A DNA stretch of 64,000 bases from Mycolicibacterium canariasense. GTDB lineage: Bacteria; Actinomycetota; Actinomycetes; Mycobacteriales; Mycobacteriaceae. Numbering within the stretch: the first letter of the stretch is position 1; each line of letters begins with the position of its first letter. Under the pieces are notes generated by a model. The model saw only the letters and a program-made list of their open reading frames with translations. It was not told the DNA's origin and made no database searches. This document shows positions 24,546 to 33,849 of the stretch, in pieces. Made by a program: the position numbers and the translations under genes. The stretch lies in contig NZ_LQOL01000052.1 in NCBI RefSeq assembly GCF_002101555.1, positions 310,001-374,000 of the forward strand, in the 5' to 3' direction.

Positions 24546-25637
24546 ATGAAGCAGGAACTGGTCTTCGAAGCCCCGCGTCGCGGGATGCCGCCACGGCATC
24601 TCGCCGATCTCGACGAGGCCGGGCGGGTGGCCGCCGTCACCGAACTCGGGTTGCCGACATTCCGGGCCAAACAGCTGGCCAATCAGTACTACGGCCGGCT
24701 GATCGCCGACCCGCACGAGATGACCGATCTGCCCGCCGCGGTGCGTGCCTCGGTGGCCGACGAGCTGTTCCCGACGTTGATCACCGCGGCGCGGCAGATC
24801 CAGTGCGATGCGGGGGAGACCCGCAAGACGCTGTGGCGGGCGCTGGACGGCACCACCTTCGAGTCGGTGCTGATGCGCTATCGACAGCGCAACACCGTCT
24901 GCATCTCGTCGCAGGCCGGCTGCGGGATGGCGTGCCCGTTCTGTGCGACCGGTCAGGGCGGGCTCCAGCGCAACCTGTCCACCGCGGAGATCCTGGAGCA
25001 GGTGCGGGCGGCGTCGTTCACGATGCGCGAAGAGCATGACGGCCGGCTGTCCAACATCGTCTTCATGGGCATGGGCGAGCCGCTGGCCAACTACAACCGC
25101 GTGGTGGCGGCCGTCCGCCGCATCACCGCACCGCCGCCGGACGGGTTCGGTATCAGCGCTCGCTCGGTGACGGTGTCCACCGTCGGCCTGGCGCCGGCCA
25201 TCCGCAAGCTCGCCGACGAGAAGCTCGGCGTGACCCTGGCGCTGTCGCTGCACACCCCCGACGACGAGCTGCGCGACACCCTGGTGCCGGTGAACAATCG
25301 CTGGAAGGTCGACGAAGTCCTCGACGCCGCACGCTATTACGCCGATGTGACCGGCCGGCGGGTGTCGGTGGAGTACGCGTTGATCCGCGATGTGAACGAT
25401 CAGGCTTGGCGCGCCGACCTCCTGGGTAAGAAACTGCACGCCAAGCTGGGGTCGCTGGTGCACGTGAACCTCATCCCGCTCAACCCGACGCCGGGCAGCA
25501 AGTGGGATGCCAGCCCCAAGCCTGTGGAGCGCGAGTTCGTCAAACGTGTTCAGGCCAAGGGTGTTTCGTGCACCGTGCGGGACACCCGGGGGCGGGAGAT
25601 CGCCGCCGCGTGCGGGCAGTTGGCGGCCGAGGGCTGA
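24546..25637 (+). CDS. rlmN: dual-specificity 23S rRNA/tRNA (adenine-C2) methyltransferase RlmN
   Basis: A 363-residue radical SAM enzyme. The 4Fe-4S motif CGMACPFC gives Cys126, Cys130 and Cys133, and the methyl-carrying Cys342 lies in VSCTVRDTRG. FMGMGEPLANYN and the LIPLNPTPG segment are typical. It methylates C2 of A2503 in 23S rRNA and A37 in some tRNAs. Position after cdsA equals Rv2880c. A CGGAAC sequence precedes the ATG. Confidence 0.95.
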   Translation: MKQELVFEAPRRGMPPRHLADLDEAGRVAAVTELGLPTFRAKQLANQYYGRLIADPHEMTDLPAAVRASVADELFPTLITAARQIQCDAGETRKTLWRALDGTTFESVLMRYRQRNTVCISSQAGCGMACPFCATGQGGLQRNLSTAEILEQVRAASFTMREEHDGRLSNIVFMGMGEPLANYNRVVAAVRRITAPPPDGFGISARSVTVSTVGLAPAIRKLADEKLGVTLALSLHTPDDELRDTLVPVNNRWKVDEVLDAARYYADVTGRRVSVEYALIRDVNDQAWRADLLGKKLHAKLGSLVHVNLIPLNPTPGSKWDASPKPVEREFVKRVQAKGVSCTVRDTRGREIAAACGQLAAEG

Positions 25638-25644
25638 CCGGTCT

Positions 25645-25676
25645 GCGCAGCGTCTGCGCCGAGACCGACGCTGCGC
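25645..25676. terminator. hairpin between convergent rlmN and TetR genes
   Basis: GCGCAGCGTC (25645-25654) and GACGCTGCGC (25667-25676) form a perfect 10-bp stem with a 12-base loop 8 bases after the rlmN stop. It can serve both strands. Confidence 0.6.
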
Positions 25677-25722
25677 CGGAATGCTCTCGCACTTTCCGGC
25701 CCATAGGTGAGTTTGGGCGGGA

Positions 25723-26271
25723 TCAAGCCGGGTCGGTGTGGCGGATACCGACCGCGTGGCGCAACTGAGCCAGGAACTGCCCCTCGTCATCGCTGCGCAC
25801 GATGTAGTGCGAAACCGCGACCCGGATGGCGGTGGCCGCCCGGACCGGTCCGTTGGGCCCGGGCATCAGCTTGAGCAGCCGCGCCCGCATCAACGGGATG
25901 ATGTGCGACAGCTGCTTGATCACCACTTCCGGTTCGATGTCGACCAGCCGCACACCGGAATAGGACCGCTGATACTCCACGATGAATCGCAGTGCGGCAT
26001 CCAACTTTTCGGTACCACGCAGGCCCGAGGTGGCCTGGCTGATGCCGGTGTCGAACATCTGGCGCTCGTACCTGCCGAACGCCGCGAGCAACTCTTCCTT
26101 GGAGGCGAACCACCGGTACAGCGTGGGCCGGGAGACGCCGGCTTGGAGCGCCACCTCGGACAGGCTCAGCTTGGTCTGTCCGCTGCGCCCGAGTACCTCT
26201 GCCGTGGCCACCAGAATCCGTCGTTGCGTCGAGGTGTCCTCGCCCGCATCGGCGGTCAATGGCTGTTTCAC
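25723..26271 (-). CDS. TetR-family transcriptional regulator
   Basis: A 182-residue TetR protein with GTG start. The DNA-binding helix-turn-helix is LSEVALQAGVSRPTLYRWFASKEELLAAF (about residues 37-65); the C-terminal ligand domain is not assignable. It lies 113 bases downstream of the GH3 glucosidase gene on the same strand and may control it or a distant target. Confidence 0.85.
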   Translation of the reverse strand: MKQPLTADAGEDTSTQRRILVATAEVLGRSGQTKLSLSEVALQAGVSRPTLYRWFASKEELLAAFGRYERQMFDTGISQATSGLRGTEKLDAALRFIVEYQRSYSGVRLVDIEPEVVIKQLSHIIPLMRARLLKLMPGPNGPVRAATAIRVAVSHYIVRSDDEGQFLAQLRHAVGIRHTDPA

Positions 26272-26384
26272 ATTCTCGATGGTAGTAGTTCCACCGTTAC
26301 ACCCGGGCTGCAGTGTGTTGACCGTGTCGATCGCCGCACCGATCGGCCCGGACCCGCACGTGCTCGGAGGGCGGGCAGTGCCCG

Positions 26385-28550
26385 TCAGCAGTCGCGGTGC
26401 GCGTTCATTCGAAGCAGCAACCCGTCCAGGTGGTCGCGGGTGAACCGGTCACCGCTGAACCCGACCAGCCGGTCCAACGGCAAGGCGCCGATGAGCGCCA
26501 GCATGCCGTCCAGTTCGGTTCCGCTGCCGGACAATTCGCCCATCGCCGTGCTGAGGATCGGCGCGGCCACCGGATCGGCCAGCACCTCGCCCAGGGTGGA
26601 TTCACGGGTGAACGGCTCGGGTTCGTCGTCACCGCTGACCTGCACCATGGTGTGCAGCCGCAGGTCCCGGCTGGATGCGGCGGCCCACAGCGTGTACTCG
26701 CCGCTCTCCACCATCCAGCGATCCGCCCAGTGGGCGAGGTCGGGGCGGGACACCGGGATCTCGACGACGCCGGTGGCGCCGGGCTCCAGGTCCAGCGAGC
26801 CGAACCCGACCAGCCAGCGCGGCGGCCGGTCCACCCGGGACGACGCCAGGTGCGCATAGACCTGCACCACTTCCCTGCCGCGCCGGTCGCCGGTGTTGGC
26901 GACAGTCACCGTGACGGTCAGCCCGTCGTCGTGCTCGGCCACCTCCATACCGCGGTAGTCGAAAGTGGTGTAGGACAATCCATGACCGAACGGGTACGCG
27001 ACGGCCAAGTCCCGAGCGTCATACCAGCGGTACCCGACGAAGATGCGCTCACCGTAGGCGGTGTGACCCCGCTCGGACGGAAAATTCAGGTAGGCGGGCA
27101 CGTCCTGGAGCCGCGCGGGCACCGTCTCGGTGAGCCGCCCCGACGGATTCACACCGCCGAACAGCACATCGGCGACGGCTCCGCCCCCGGCCTGCCCGAG
27201 CAGGGCGCCGTCGAGGATGGCCGGTGCGAGCGCGGCCACCTCGTCCAACCGGACGACGCCGCCGTGGGAGAGCACCGCCACCGTGCGCGGTTGCACCCGC
27301 ACCACCTCGCGCAGCAGCTCGATCTGCTCGGCAGGCAGATCGATATGGGCACGGTCGAAGCCCTCGGACTCGGCCTCGGCGGGCAGGCCGAGAAAGACCA
27401 CCGCGGTGTCGGCGGCCGCGGCAAGGCGCGCGTCATCGGCATAGGTCACCTCGTGATCGCCGGCGAGCCTGCGGATCTCCTCCAGCGCCGTGTCCAGCCG
27501 GGTCGGGTTGACGTGCGAACTGCCGCCACCCTGGTACCGCGGTTGGGTGGCGAAGCGGCCGATCACCGCGATCCGGGACGGGCGCAACGGTAGTAGGTCG
27601 CCGTCGTTCTTGAGCAGCACGATCGCCCGCGCGGCCGCCTCCCTGGCGAGGAGATGATGCGCGTCGGTGTCGAACGACGGTGTGGCGCCGGAATTTTGCC
27701 GGGTCCGCTCGGCCAGTCGGCTCACCCGCCCTGCGGCGCGGGCCACCGCGTCACGGGGCAGGTCTCCCCGTTCGACCGCCTCGACGACGTCCCGATCGGA
27801 GAGCCCGCCCGTGCCAGGCATCTCCAGGTCCAGTCCGGCGGCGACCGCCGCCACCCGGTCGGCCACCGCACCCCAGTCGCTGACCACCACGCCGTCGAAA
27901 CCCCATTCGCCGCGCAGCACATCGGTGAGCAGCCAGCGGTTCTGCGCCGCGTACACCCCGTTGATCCGGTTGTAGGAACACATCACCGACCACGGCCGCG
28001 CGGTGCGCACCACGTGTTCGAAGGCGCGCAGGTAGATCTCCCGCAGGGTGCGCTCGTCGACGTCGGAACTGGCTCGCATCCGGTCGAATTCGGCATTGTT
28101 GGCCGCAAAGTGCTTCACCGACGCCGCCACGCCGGCACCCTGGACGCCGCGCACCCAGGCCGCCCCGAGCGTGCCCGAGAGCAGGGGATCCTCGGAGAAG
28201 TACTCGAAGTTACGCCCGCACCGGGGGTCACGCTTGATGTTGATCCCCGGTCCCAGCAGGACGTCGACACCGAGCGCGCGGCTCTCGCGCCCCAAGGCGG
28301 TACCGATCCGCTCGACCAGATCCGGGTCCCAGGTCTGGCTCAGCCCCACGGCTGGCGGAAAACACGTTGCCGGGGCGCTGCGCCCGGTGGCCAAATGCTC
28401 GGTGCTGCCGTCGATCTGCTTGCGTACCCCGTGCGGGCCGTCGGTGAGCACCATGGACCGAACCGGGCCGACGGCCTTGGTGGTCCAGAAGGTGGCGCCG
28501 CTGCCGAGTGCGGCTTGGTCGGCGAGGTCGAGCTCTCCGGTATCGGCCAT
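26385..28550 (-). CDS. glycoside hydrolase family 3 beta-glucosidase
   Basis: A 721-residue GH3 enzyme. The N-terminal TIM barrel shows LTDGPHGVR, LGPGINIKRDPRCGRNFEYFSEDP (read as two blocks) and KHFAANNAE, with the nucleophile Asp225 in VVSDWGA. The alpha/beta sandwich follows (about 300-490), then a fibronectin III-like domain (LTVTVTVANTGDRRGREVVQVY). The last 90 residues are a short extra helical tail. No signal peptide, so it should act in the cytosol on imported glucosides. It is downstream of a thioesterase gene on the same strand. Confidence 0.9.
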   Translation of the reverse strand: MADTGELDLADQAALGSGATFWTTKAVGPVRSMVLTDGPHGVRKQIDGSTEHLATGRSAPATCFPPAVGLSQTWDPDLVERIGTALGRESRALGVDVLLGPGINIKRDPRCGRNFEYFSEDPLLSGTLGAAWVRGVQGAGVAASVKHFAANNAEFDRMRASSDVDERTLREIYLRAFEHVVRTARPWSVMCSYNRINGVYAAQNRWLLTDVLRGEWGFDGVVVSDWGAVADRVAAVAAGLDLEMPGTGGLSDRDVVEAVERGDLPRDAVARAAGRVSRLAERTRQNSGATPSFDTDAHHLLAREAAARAIVLLKNDGDLLPLRPSRIAVIGRFATQPRYQGGGSSHVNPTRLDTALEEIRRLAGDHEVTYADDARLAAAADTAVVFLGLPAEAESEGFDRAHIDLPAEQIELLREVVRVQPRTVAVLSHGGVVRLDEVAALAPAILDGALLGQAGGGAVADVLFGGVNPSGRLTETVPARLQDVPAYLNFPSERGHTAYGERIFVGYRWYDARDLAVAYPFGHGLSYTTFDYRGMEVAEHDDGLTVTVTVANTGDRRGREVVQVYAHLASSRVDRPPRWLVGFGSLDLEPGATGVVEIPVSRPDLAHWADRWMVESGEYTLWAAASSRDLRLHTMVQVSGDDEPEPFTRESTLGEVLADPVAAPILSTAMGELSGSGTELDGMLALIGALPLDRLVGFSGDRFTRDHLDGLLLRMNAHRDC

Positions 28551-28636
28551 GGAGCCAGGTTACCGACGGTCGCCGCCGCCGCCGAGGAGCTGTTACCCAT
28601 TGTCCCGCAGCCACCTTGCGGGCGGAGGACGGACGG

Positions 28637-29455
28637 TCAGGTGCCCGGTCGGCGACGGCGTACCAGTACCGACTGCTGAATGGCGCCGATCGCGCCGCGC
28701 TCGTCGAACAGCGTGCCCAGTGTGGTGCCGATCCCGTCCGGACCGTAGTTGGTCTCGGCGCGGATGCCGATCCACGATCCTTCCGGGATGCGGTGCACAT
28801 GCACCACCAGATCGGTGTTCAGGAACGTCCACCCGCGGATGTCGAGCTTGGTGCCGATCCCGTTGGCGTCGTCGGCGACCGCGAACAAGCGTTGCAGCGG
28901 CGTCATCGGTTCGCCGGCCACCAGATCCACTGTCGGGGTGAGCCAGCACTCCCCGGGGCCGTCGGCCAGCGGTTCGGTGAGCCAGCGCCAGTCGAGGCTG
29001 TGCAGGTAATTGGGTTCCCAGTTCCTGGCCATGTCGAGGCTGTAGGCCCGCGCCACTGGACGCAACGGCGGCACCGAGGTGTGCACGACCTCGGTGGTGT
29101 CCTGCTGTTGCAGCCGCCACCCGCTGGCACGCACCACCGGACGGACCGTGCCGTCCGGCGCCGCGGCCAGCATCTCCGCGGTGATCAACTCGATTTGGGT
29201 GCCCGGCCGCTCGCGGCGGGCCCGCACCCACAGATCTCCCTCGGCCGGAACGGGTCCCAACAGATCGATGAGCACCCGGCTCAACCGGGTGTCGTCGCGC
29301 CGATCGCAGCCTTCCATCGCGCGTACCAGCAGCGCCGACGGCGGCGCACCGTGCTGGATATCGGCAGACCACGTGCCGCGCACCATATCGGTGGCCAGGA
29401 ACCTCTCGCCGTGTTCGCCGTCGGCGTCGACCAATGCGTAGTAGCAGTCAGACAT
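28637..29455 (-). CDS. acyl-CoA thioesterase-like (double hotdog) protein
   Basis: A 272-residue protein with two hotdog halves: MVRGTWSADIQHGAPPSALLVRAME in the first and LDIRGWTFLNTDLVVHVHRIPEG/SWIGIRAETNYGPDGIG in the second, as in mycobacterial TesB-like thioesterase family proteins. It probably hydrolyses acyl-CoAs; the substrate is unknown. The ATG giving MSDCYYALV with upstream GAGGAAG is used; a longer GTG-started frame is not supported. GH3 begins 86 bases downstream. Confidence 0.78.
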   Translation of the reverse strand: MSDCYYALVDADGEHGERFLATDMVRGTWSADIQHGAPPSALLVRAMEGCDRRDDTRLSRVLIDLLGPVPAEGDLWVRARRERPGTQIELITAEMLAAAPDGTVRPVVRASGWRLQQQDTTEVVHTSVPPLRPVARAYSLDMARNWEPNYLHSLDWRWLTEPLADGPGECWLTPTVDLVAGEPMTPLQRLFAVADDANGIGTKLDIRGWTFLNTDLVVHVHRIPEGSWIGIRAETNYGPDGIGTTLGTLFDERGAIGAIQQSVLVRRRRPGT

Positions 29456-29631
29456 CGACGCTTCCTCACTCCGGGCCGGTGGTCGCGATGCCCACGATAT
29501 TCCACAGAGCTTTACAGAGGGTGGTGAAAATGTCACGCCATGCGGCGGTGTCGAGTCAGGGGTGGTCGAGCATTTCCACAGGGCGGCCCCGGTATCCGTC
29601 GGACGGGCCGGATCTGAACTCGGTCAGATGG

Positions 29632-29886
29632 TCAGCGGTACCAGCCGGCCCGGCGGGCCCACCAGTCGCGGGCCACCAACGCGAGAATGGCGATGGCAAA
29701 GAGGATCAGGAAAACGTCCTCGACGTGGCCGACGTGGTTACCGCGCAGCATGCACAGCAGGAAGATCGCCGACAGGATGCCGCCGATGTGGATCCAGGTG
29801 TGGTTCTCCTTGGACCAACCCCAGGCTGCGGACGGAACGTCTTCCACGTCGACGCCGGTGTGACGCTCGACCTCGGTGTTGGCCAC
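29632..29886 (-). CDS. DUF2631 small membrane protein
   Basis: An 84-residue protein with GTG start after GAGGAG. A soluble N-terminus with the conserved AWGWSKENHTWIHI is followed by two membrane helices (IGGILSAIFLLCML and VFLILFAIAILALVA) and a basic end (RDWWARRAGWYR). The DUF2631 family is restricted to actinobacteria and has no known function; Rv2876 is the likely counterpart by position. The much longer frame on this strand continues antisense through the neighbouring permease gene and is rejected. Confidence 0.78.
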   Translation of the reverse strand: MANTEVERHTGVDVEDVPSAAWGWSKENHTWIHIGGILSAIFLLCMLRGNHVGHVEDVFLILFAIAILALVARDWWARRAGWYR

Positions 29887-29991
29887 GGCTGCTCCTCTTC
29901 CGTCCAGGTCGGTCCAGACTTTCTGCGCGTCATTCTGGCACACCCGTGCGATCACGCCCGACCGACCACCCGATGTGGGTACTTTCCCAGG

Positions 29992-31461
29992 ATGGCAGGC
30001 AGTCGCGTCAAAACCGTCGAACAGTCCATCGCCGACACCGACGAACCGGGTACCCGGCTCCGCAAAGACCTCACCTGGTGGGACCTCACCGTGTTCGGCG
30101 TGTCCGTCGTCGTCGGCGCCGGCATTTTCACGGTGACGGCCAGCACCGCCGCCAACATCAGCGGTCCGGCCATCTCGGTGTCGTTCGTCATCGCCGCGGT
30201 CACCTGCGGACTGGCGGCGCTGTGTTACGCCGAGTTCGCCTCCACGGTGCCGGTCGCCGGGAGCGCCTACACGTTCTCCTATGCCACCTTCGGCGAGTTC
30301 ACGGCCTGGATGATCGGCTGGGACCTCATCCTGGAGTTCGCCATCGGGGCGGCCGTGGTGGCCAAGGGGTGGTCCAGCTACCTGGGCACCGTGTTCGGGT
30401 TCGCCGGCGGCACCGCCGAAATCGGTCCGCTGACCCTGGACTGGGGTGCCCTGCTGATCGTGGCGGTGGTGGCCACCCTGCTCGCCTACGGCACCAAGCT
30501 GTCGTCGCGGTTCAGCGCGGCCGTCACCGCCATCAAGGTGTCGGTGGTGCTGCTCGTGGTGATCGTGGGCGCCTTCTTCATCAAGGCCGCCAACTACACG
30601 CCGTTCATCCCCGCTCCGGAAACCGGATCCGACGGCGGGACCGGCCTGGACCAGTCGGTGTTCTCCCTGTTCACCGGGGCCACCGGCAGCCACTACGGCC
30701 TCTACGGCGTGCTGGCCGGGGCGTCCATCGTGTTCTTCGCGTTCATCGGCTTCGACGTGGTGGCCACCACCGCCGAGGAGACCAAGGAACCGCAGCGCGA
30801 CGTAGCCAAGGGCATCCTGGCCTCGCTGGCCGTGGTCACCCTGCTCTACGTCTCGGTTGCGGTGGTGCTGACGGGCATGGCGTCCCACACCGAGCTCAAA
30901 CGTGCCGGTGCCGGGCATCCCAATCTGGCCACCGCCTTCGAGCTCAACGGCGTGCACTGGGCGGCCAAGGTCATCTCGATCGGCGCCCTGGCCGGGCTCA
31001 CCACCGTGGTGATGGTGCTGCTGCTCGGCCTGTCCCGGGTGCTGTTCGCGATGGCCCGCGACGGGCTGCTGCCGCGACGGCTGGCCCACACCGGTGCGCA
31101 CGGCACGCCGGTGCGGATCACCATCCTGGTCGCGGTGCTGACCGCCGTGGCGGCCGCGGTGTTCCCGATCGGCAAGCTGGAGGAGATGGTCAACGTCGGC
31201 ACCCTGTTCGCCTTCGTCCTGGTCTCGGCCGGTGTGCTGGTGCTGCGCCGCACCAGACCCGATCTGCAACGCGGCTTCCGCGTCCCGTGGGTGCCGCTGC
31301 TGCCGCTGGCCTCGATCGCCGCATGCCTGTGGCTGATGCTCAACCTCACCGGGCTGACATGGTTGCGGTTCGGGATCTGGCTGGCCATCGGAGTGGCGGT
31401 GTACCTGGTGTACGGCCGCCGGCATTCCGTGCTCGGCCGGCGCGCAGCGGCGTTGCGCTGA
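29992..31461 (+). CDS. APC-family cationic amino acid-type permease
   Basis: A 489-residue permease with about 12-13 helices. The N-terminal segment WWDLTVFGVSVVVGAGIFTVTA and AGSAYTFSYATFGEFTAWMIGWDLILE (read as two blocks) are typical of the cationic amino acid transporter/YfnA branch. A GAGIF substrate-loop motif is intact. It is divergent from the DUF2631 gene, 105 bases apart. The exact amino acid is not deducible. The chosen ATG gives MAGSRVKTVEQS. Confidence 0.85.
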   Translation: MAGSRVKTVEQSIADTDEPGTRLRKDLTWWDLTVFGVSVVVGAGIFTVTASTAANISGPAISVSFVIAAVTCGLAALCYAEFASTVPVAGSAYTFSYATFGEFTAWMIGWDLILEFAIGAAVVAKGWSSYLGTVFGFAGGTAEIGPLTLDWGALLIVAVVATLLAYGTKLSSRFSAAVTAIKVSVVLLVVIVGAFFIKAANYTPFIPAPETGSDGGTGLDQSVFSLFTGATGSHYGLYGVLAGASIVFFAFIGFDVVATTAEETKEPQRDVAKGILASLAVVTLLYVSVAVVLTGMASHTELKRAGAGHPNLATAFELNGVHWAAKVISIGALAGLTTVVMVLLLGLSRVLFAMARDGLLPRRLAHTGAHGTPVRITILVAVLTAVAAAVFPIGKLEEMVNVGTLFAFVLVSAGVLVLRRTRPDLQRGFRVPWVPLLPLASIAACLWLMLNLTGLTWLRFGIWLAIGVAVYLVYGRRHSVLGRRAAALR

Positions 31462-31535
31462 GGCCATCATCACGATGCGACGACGCGGGGTGGCATGCGA
31501 CATTAGCTTCGTGAGCGAAGCTTGCGGTGCCAGAC

Positions 31536-32447
31536 ATGGCTGACGCCTACCCGCGCGACCTGATCGGCTACGGACCCCACCCGCCCGACCCGCGGTGGCC
31601 CGGCGGAGCCAGGATCGCCGTGCAGTTCGTGCTCAATTACGAGGAGGGCGCCGAGAACTCGGTGCTGCACGGTGACGCGGGCTCGGAGACCTTCCTGTCC
31701 GACGTGATCGGTGCACAGTCCTTCCCGAATCGGCACCTGAGCGTGGAGTCGCTGTACGAGTACGGTTCCCGCGCCGGGCTGTGGCGGGTGCTGCGCGTGT
31801 TCGACCGTCGCGGCCTGCCGCTGACGATCTTCGGGGTGGCGATGGCCCTGGCCCGTAACCCCGCGGCGGTGGCCGCGTTCACCGCACGCGGTGACGAGAT
31901 CGCCTGCCACGGACTGCGCTGGGTGAGTTATCAACTGGCCGATGTCGAGCTGGAACGCGATCACATGGCCCAGGCCGTCGCGCTGCTGACGGAGCTGACC
32001 GGGGCGCCCCCGCTGGGCTGGTACACCGGCCGGGACTCGCCGCAGACGCGGCAATTGGTGGTCGAACACGGCGGGTTCCTGTACGACTCGGACTCCTATG
32101 CCGATGACCTGCCGTATTGGACGCGGGTCGGGGAGCGCGACCATCTGGTGGTGCCCTATACGCTGGACACCAACGACATGAAGTACGTGTCGACCAGTGG
32201 GTTCCCCAGTGGCACAGAATTTTTCGACTATCTGCGGGATGCCTTCGACGTGCTGTACGCCGAGGGCGAGGCCGGCGCGCCCAAGATGCTGTCGATCGGT
32301 CTGCACTGCCGACTGGTGGGCCGGCCCGCCCGCATCGCCGCGCTGGAGCGGTTCCTCGACCACGTGCAGAGCCATGACGCGGTCTGGGTCACCCGCCGGG
32401 TCGACATCGCCCGGCACTGGATCGAGCACTTCCCGCCGGGTCGGTGA
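31536..32447 (+). CDS. PuuE-like allantoinase (polysaccharide deacetylase family)
   Basis: A 303-residue protein that matches metal-independent allantoinase PuuE along its length: YPRDLIGYGPHPPDPRWP, FVLNYEEGAENSVLHGD, SVESLYEYGSRAGLWR, GWYTGRDSPQTRQLV, DSDSYADDLPYW and SIGLHCRLVGRPARIAALE. The family opens allantoin to allantoate in purine catabolism. The ATG giving MADAYPRDL is preferred over a GTG three codons upstream. No other purine catabolic gene is nearby, so this step is isolated here. A very strong hairpin follows the stop. Confidence 0.85.
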   Translation: MADAYPRDLIGYGPHPPDPRWPGGARIAVQFVLNYEEGAENSVLHGDAGSETFLSDVIGAQSFPNRHLSVESLYEYGSRAGLWRVLRVFDRRGLPLTIFGVAMALARNPAAVAAFTARGDEIACHGLRWVSYQLADVELERDHMAQAVALLTELTGAPPLGWYTGRDSPQTRQLVVEHGGFLYDSDSYADDLPYWTRVGERDHLVVPYTLDTNDMKYVSTSGFPSGTEFFDYLRDAFDVLYAEGEAGAPKMLSIGLHCRLVGRPARIAALERFLDHVQSHDAVWVTRRVDIARHWIEHFPPGR

Positions 32448-32494
32448 TGTGTGGAGCCGCACCCGTAATGGTTACGGGTGCGGCTCCACACATC
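32446..32494. terminator. perfect 23-bp hairpin between convergent genes
   Basis: The 23-base arms 32446-32468 and 32472-32494 pair without a mismatch around a 3-base loop (TGG). The core is GTGTGGAGCCGCACCCG. The left arm begins on the puuE-like stop, and the right arm encodes the last residues (CVEPHP) and stop of the convergent nitroreductase-like gene. It probably terminates both transcripts. Confidence 0.85.
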
Positions 32495-32927
32495 GCAGTT
32501 CGAACACCGCCAATCGGCCGGCCAGCGCCTCGAACTCGTCGGGGGTGCCGTCGGTGACCAGGCCCGAACGCTTGGCGAACCCGACGCCTACCGGCACCTT
32601 CTCGGCGAAGGCGCGCAACACCGGCCGGGACTGGTCGACGGTCAGTTCCACGATGCGCACCCGGCGGGAGTGCCGGCCCCTGGTCAGTACACCGGTCCCG
32701 GCGGCGCGGGCGTTCGCCGCCCAGTCCGCGCCCGGGTAGCCCGCGACGGTGTACAGCGCTCCGCCGTGTTCGAATGGTGTCATGGGTGTGCTGCGCGGCT
32801 GCCCGGTTCTGCGGCCCGGCACCGTGAGCACCTGAGACGGCCCGGCCGGCACCCCGAGCCTGCCGAGGGCGACCACCAGTTTGTTCATCGGCTTGAGCCA
32901 GGTAGGGGGCTTGAGTTTGTCAGACAT
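32472..32927 (-). CDS. DUF385/Ddn-like F420-dependent oxidoreductase family protein
   Basis: A 151-residue split-beta-barrel protein of the deazaflavin-dependent nitroreductase (Ddn) family: GPSQVLTVPGRRTGQPRSTPM, then YTVAGYPGADWAANARAAG, where the family binds F420H2. The substrate is unknown. The start overlaps the upstream NmrA-like gene by 8 bases, so the two are one operon, expressed from the divergent ECF-type promoter region. Its last codons lie inside a strong hairpin. Confidence 0.85.
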   Translation of the reverse strand: MSDKLKPPTWLKPMNKLVVALGRLGVPAGPSQVLTVPGRRTGQPRSTPMTPFEHGGALYTVAGYPGADWAANARAAGTGVLTRGRHSRRVRIVELTVDQSRPVLRAFAEKVPVGVGFAKRSGLVTDGTPDEFEALAGRLAVFELRCVEPHP

Positions 32928-33786
32928 GTTGGGCTCCTTGGTATTCGGTGAACAGGGATCGGTTCTCGTGCACCCACTGCGCGAACGTCGTGGCCGGCCG
33001 GCCCAGGATTCGCTGCACCTCGCCGGTGACCGACGCCGGACGGCCCAGCCCGGCCTCGAGCAGGCCGAGATAGGCGTCGGCGAATGCCGCGGGGAACCCG
33101 ATGGCGGCGAAGCGGCCGCGCACCGCTGCCGGTGGCAGCTCCGCGTAGCGCAGGTCGCGCCCGAGCACCGTGCCGATCGTCGCGACGAGTTCGGTGTTGG
33201 TGAGCGACTGAGGGCCGGTGAGCGGGATGCGCCGGCCGTCGAGCCGATCGGTCAGCAGCGCGACCGCGGCCACCGCGGCGATATCGGTTTCGGCGACGAC
33301 GGCCGTGGCGGCTTGCGCATACGGCCCGCTCACCACGTCTGCCGCCCGGATCTGACCGGCCCACATGCCCGCGAAATTCGAGGCAAACACGGTGGGGCGT
33401 AGGCTCACCCACTCCAAACCGGAGGCCATCGCCAGTTGCTCACACTCCCGGTTGCGGTCGCCGCGCACCCGGGACGGCTGGCGGGCGTCGTCGTCATCGG
33501 CGTTGATGGCCGAGAGCGCCACCACCTTGCCGACACCGCACGCGCGCGCGAGCTCCACGGTGGCGGCCAGCTCGCCGACGAGCGCGCGGGAGTTGAGGAA
33601 CACCGCGTCGGCGCCGGGCATGCCGGCCGCGGCGGTGGGCACCGCGGTCACCAAGGGGGTCACCGATGGCGGAAACGGTGAGGCCGAGCGGGTGACGGCA
33701 CGAACCTCGGCCCCGGCATCGAGCAGATGTGTGACGAGGGGGCGGCCGATATTGCCGGTTGCCCCGGTGACCAGAATTGTTGTCAT
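32920..33786 (-). CDS. NmrA/SDR-like NAD(P)-binding protein
   Basis: A 288-residue atypical SDR with the nucleotide motif TGATGNIGRPLV at the N-terminus and the NmrA-type tail (LTGPQSLTNTELVATIGTVLG; ending TTFAQWVHENRSLF). It lacks the YxxxK of classical SDRs, so it may be a redox sensor or an epimerase-like enzyme. The start is the ATG lying 10 bases after the -10 of the minus-strand ECF-type promoter, giving a leaderless mRNA. It is cotranscribed with the Ddn-like gene and divergent from a sigma factor gene. Confidence 0.83.
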   Translation of the reverse strand: MTTILVTGATGNIGRPLVTHLLDAGAEVRAVTRSASPFPPSVTPLVTAVPTAAAGMPGADAVFLNSRALVGELAATVELARACGVGKVVALSAINADDDDARQPSRVRGDRNRECEQLAMASGLEWVSLRPTVFASNFAGMWAGQIRAADVVSGPYAQAATAVVAETDIAAVAAVALLTDRLDGRRIPLTGPQSLTNTELVATIGTVLGRDLRYAELPPAAVRGRFAAIGFPAAFADAYLGLLEAGLGRPASVTGEVQRILGRPATTFAQWVHENRSLFTEYQGAQHV

Positions 33787-33795
33787 GCCATCAAG

Positions 33796-33849
33796 GACGG
33801 GCCACCGTCGGGAAAAGTTACCCGTAACTTTTCGCGGCGCGAGATCGTC
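33796..33849. promoter_or_regulatory. mirror-image ECF-type promoters around a 22-bp palindrome
   Basis: A palindrome with arms GAAAAGTTAC and GTAACTTTTC (33812-33821, 33824-33833) places GTAAC outward on both strands. Exactly 17 bases beyond each GTAAC is CGTC (plus strand 33846-33849, minus strand 33799-33796), the classic ECF -35/-10 arrangement. Both start codons lie 8-9 bases further on, so both mRNAs would be essentially leaderless. Confidence 0.75.

Noticed and set aside
26397..27593. 398-codon plus-strand frame
   Set aside because: Antisense to the GH3 glucosidase; composition typical of a shadow frame.
29632..31503. 623-codon minus-strand frame ending in the DUF2631 protein
   Set aside because: Only the last 84 codons resemble a protein family and have a ribosome-binding site; the rest is the antisense of the APC permease gene.
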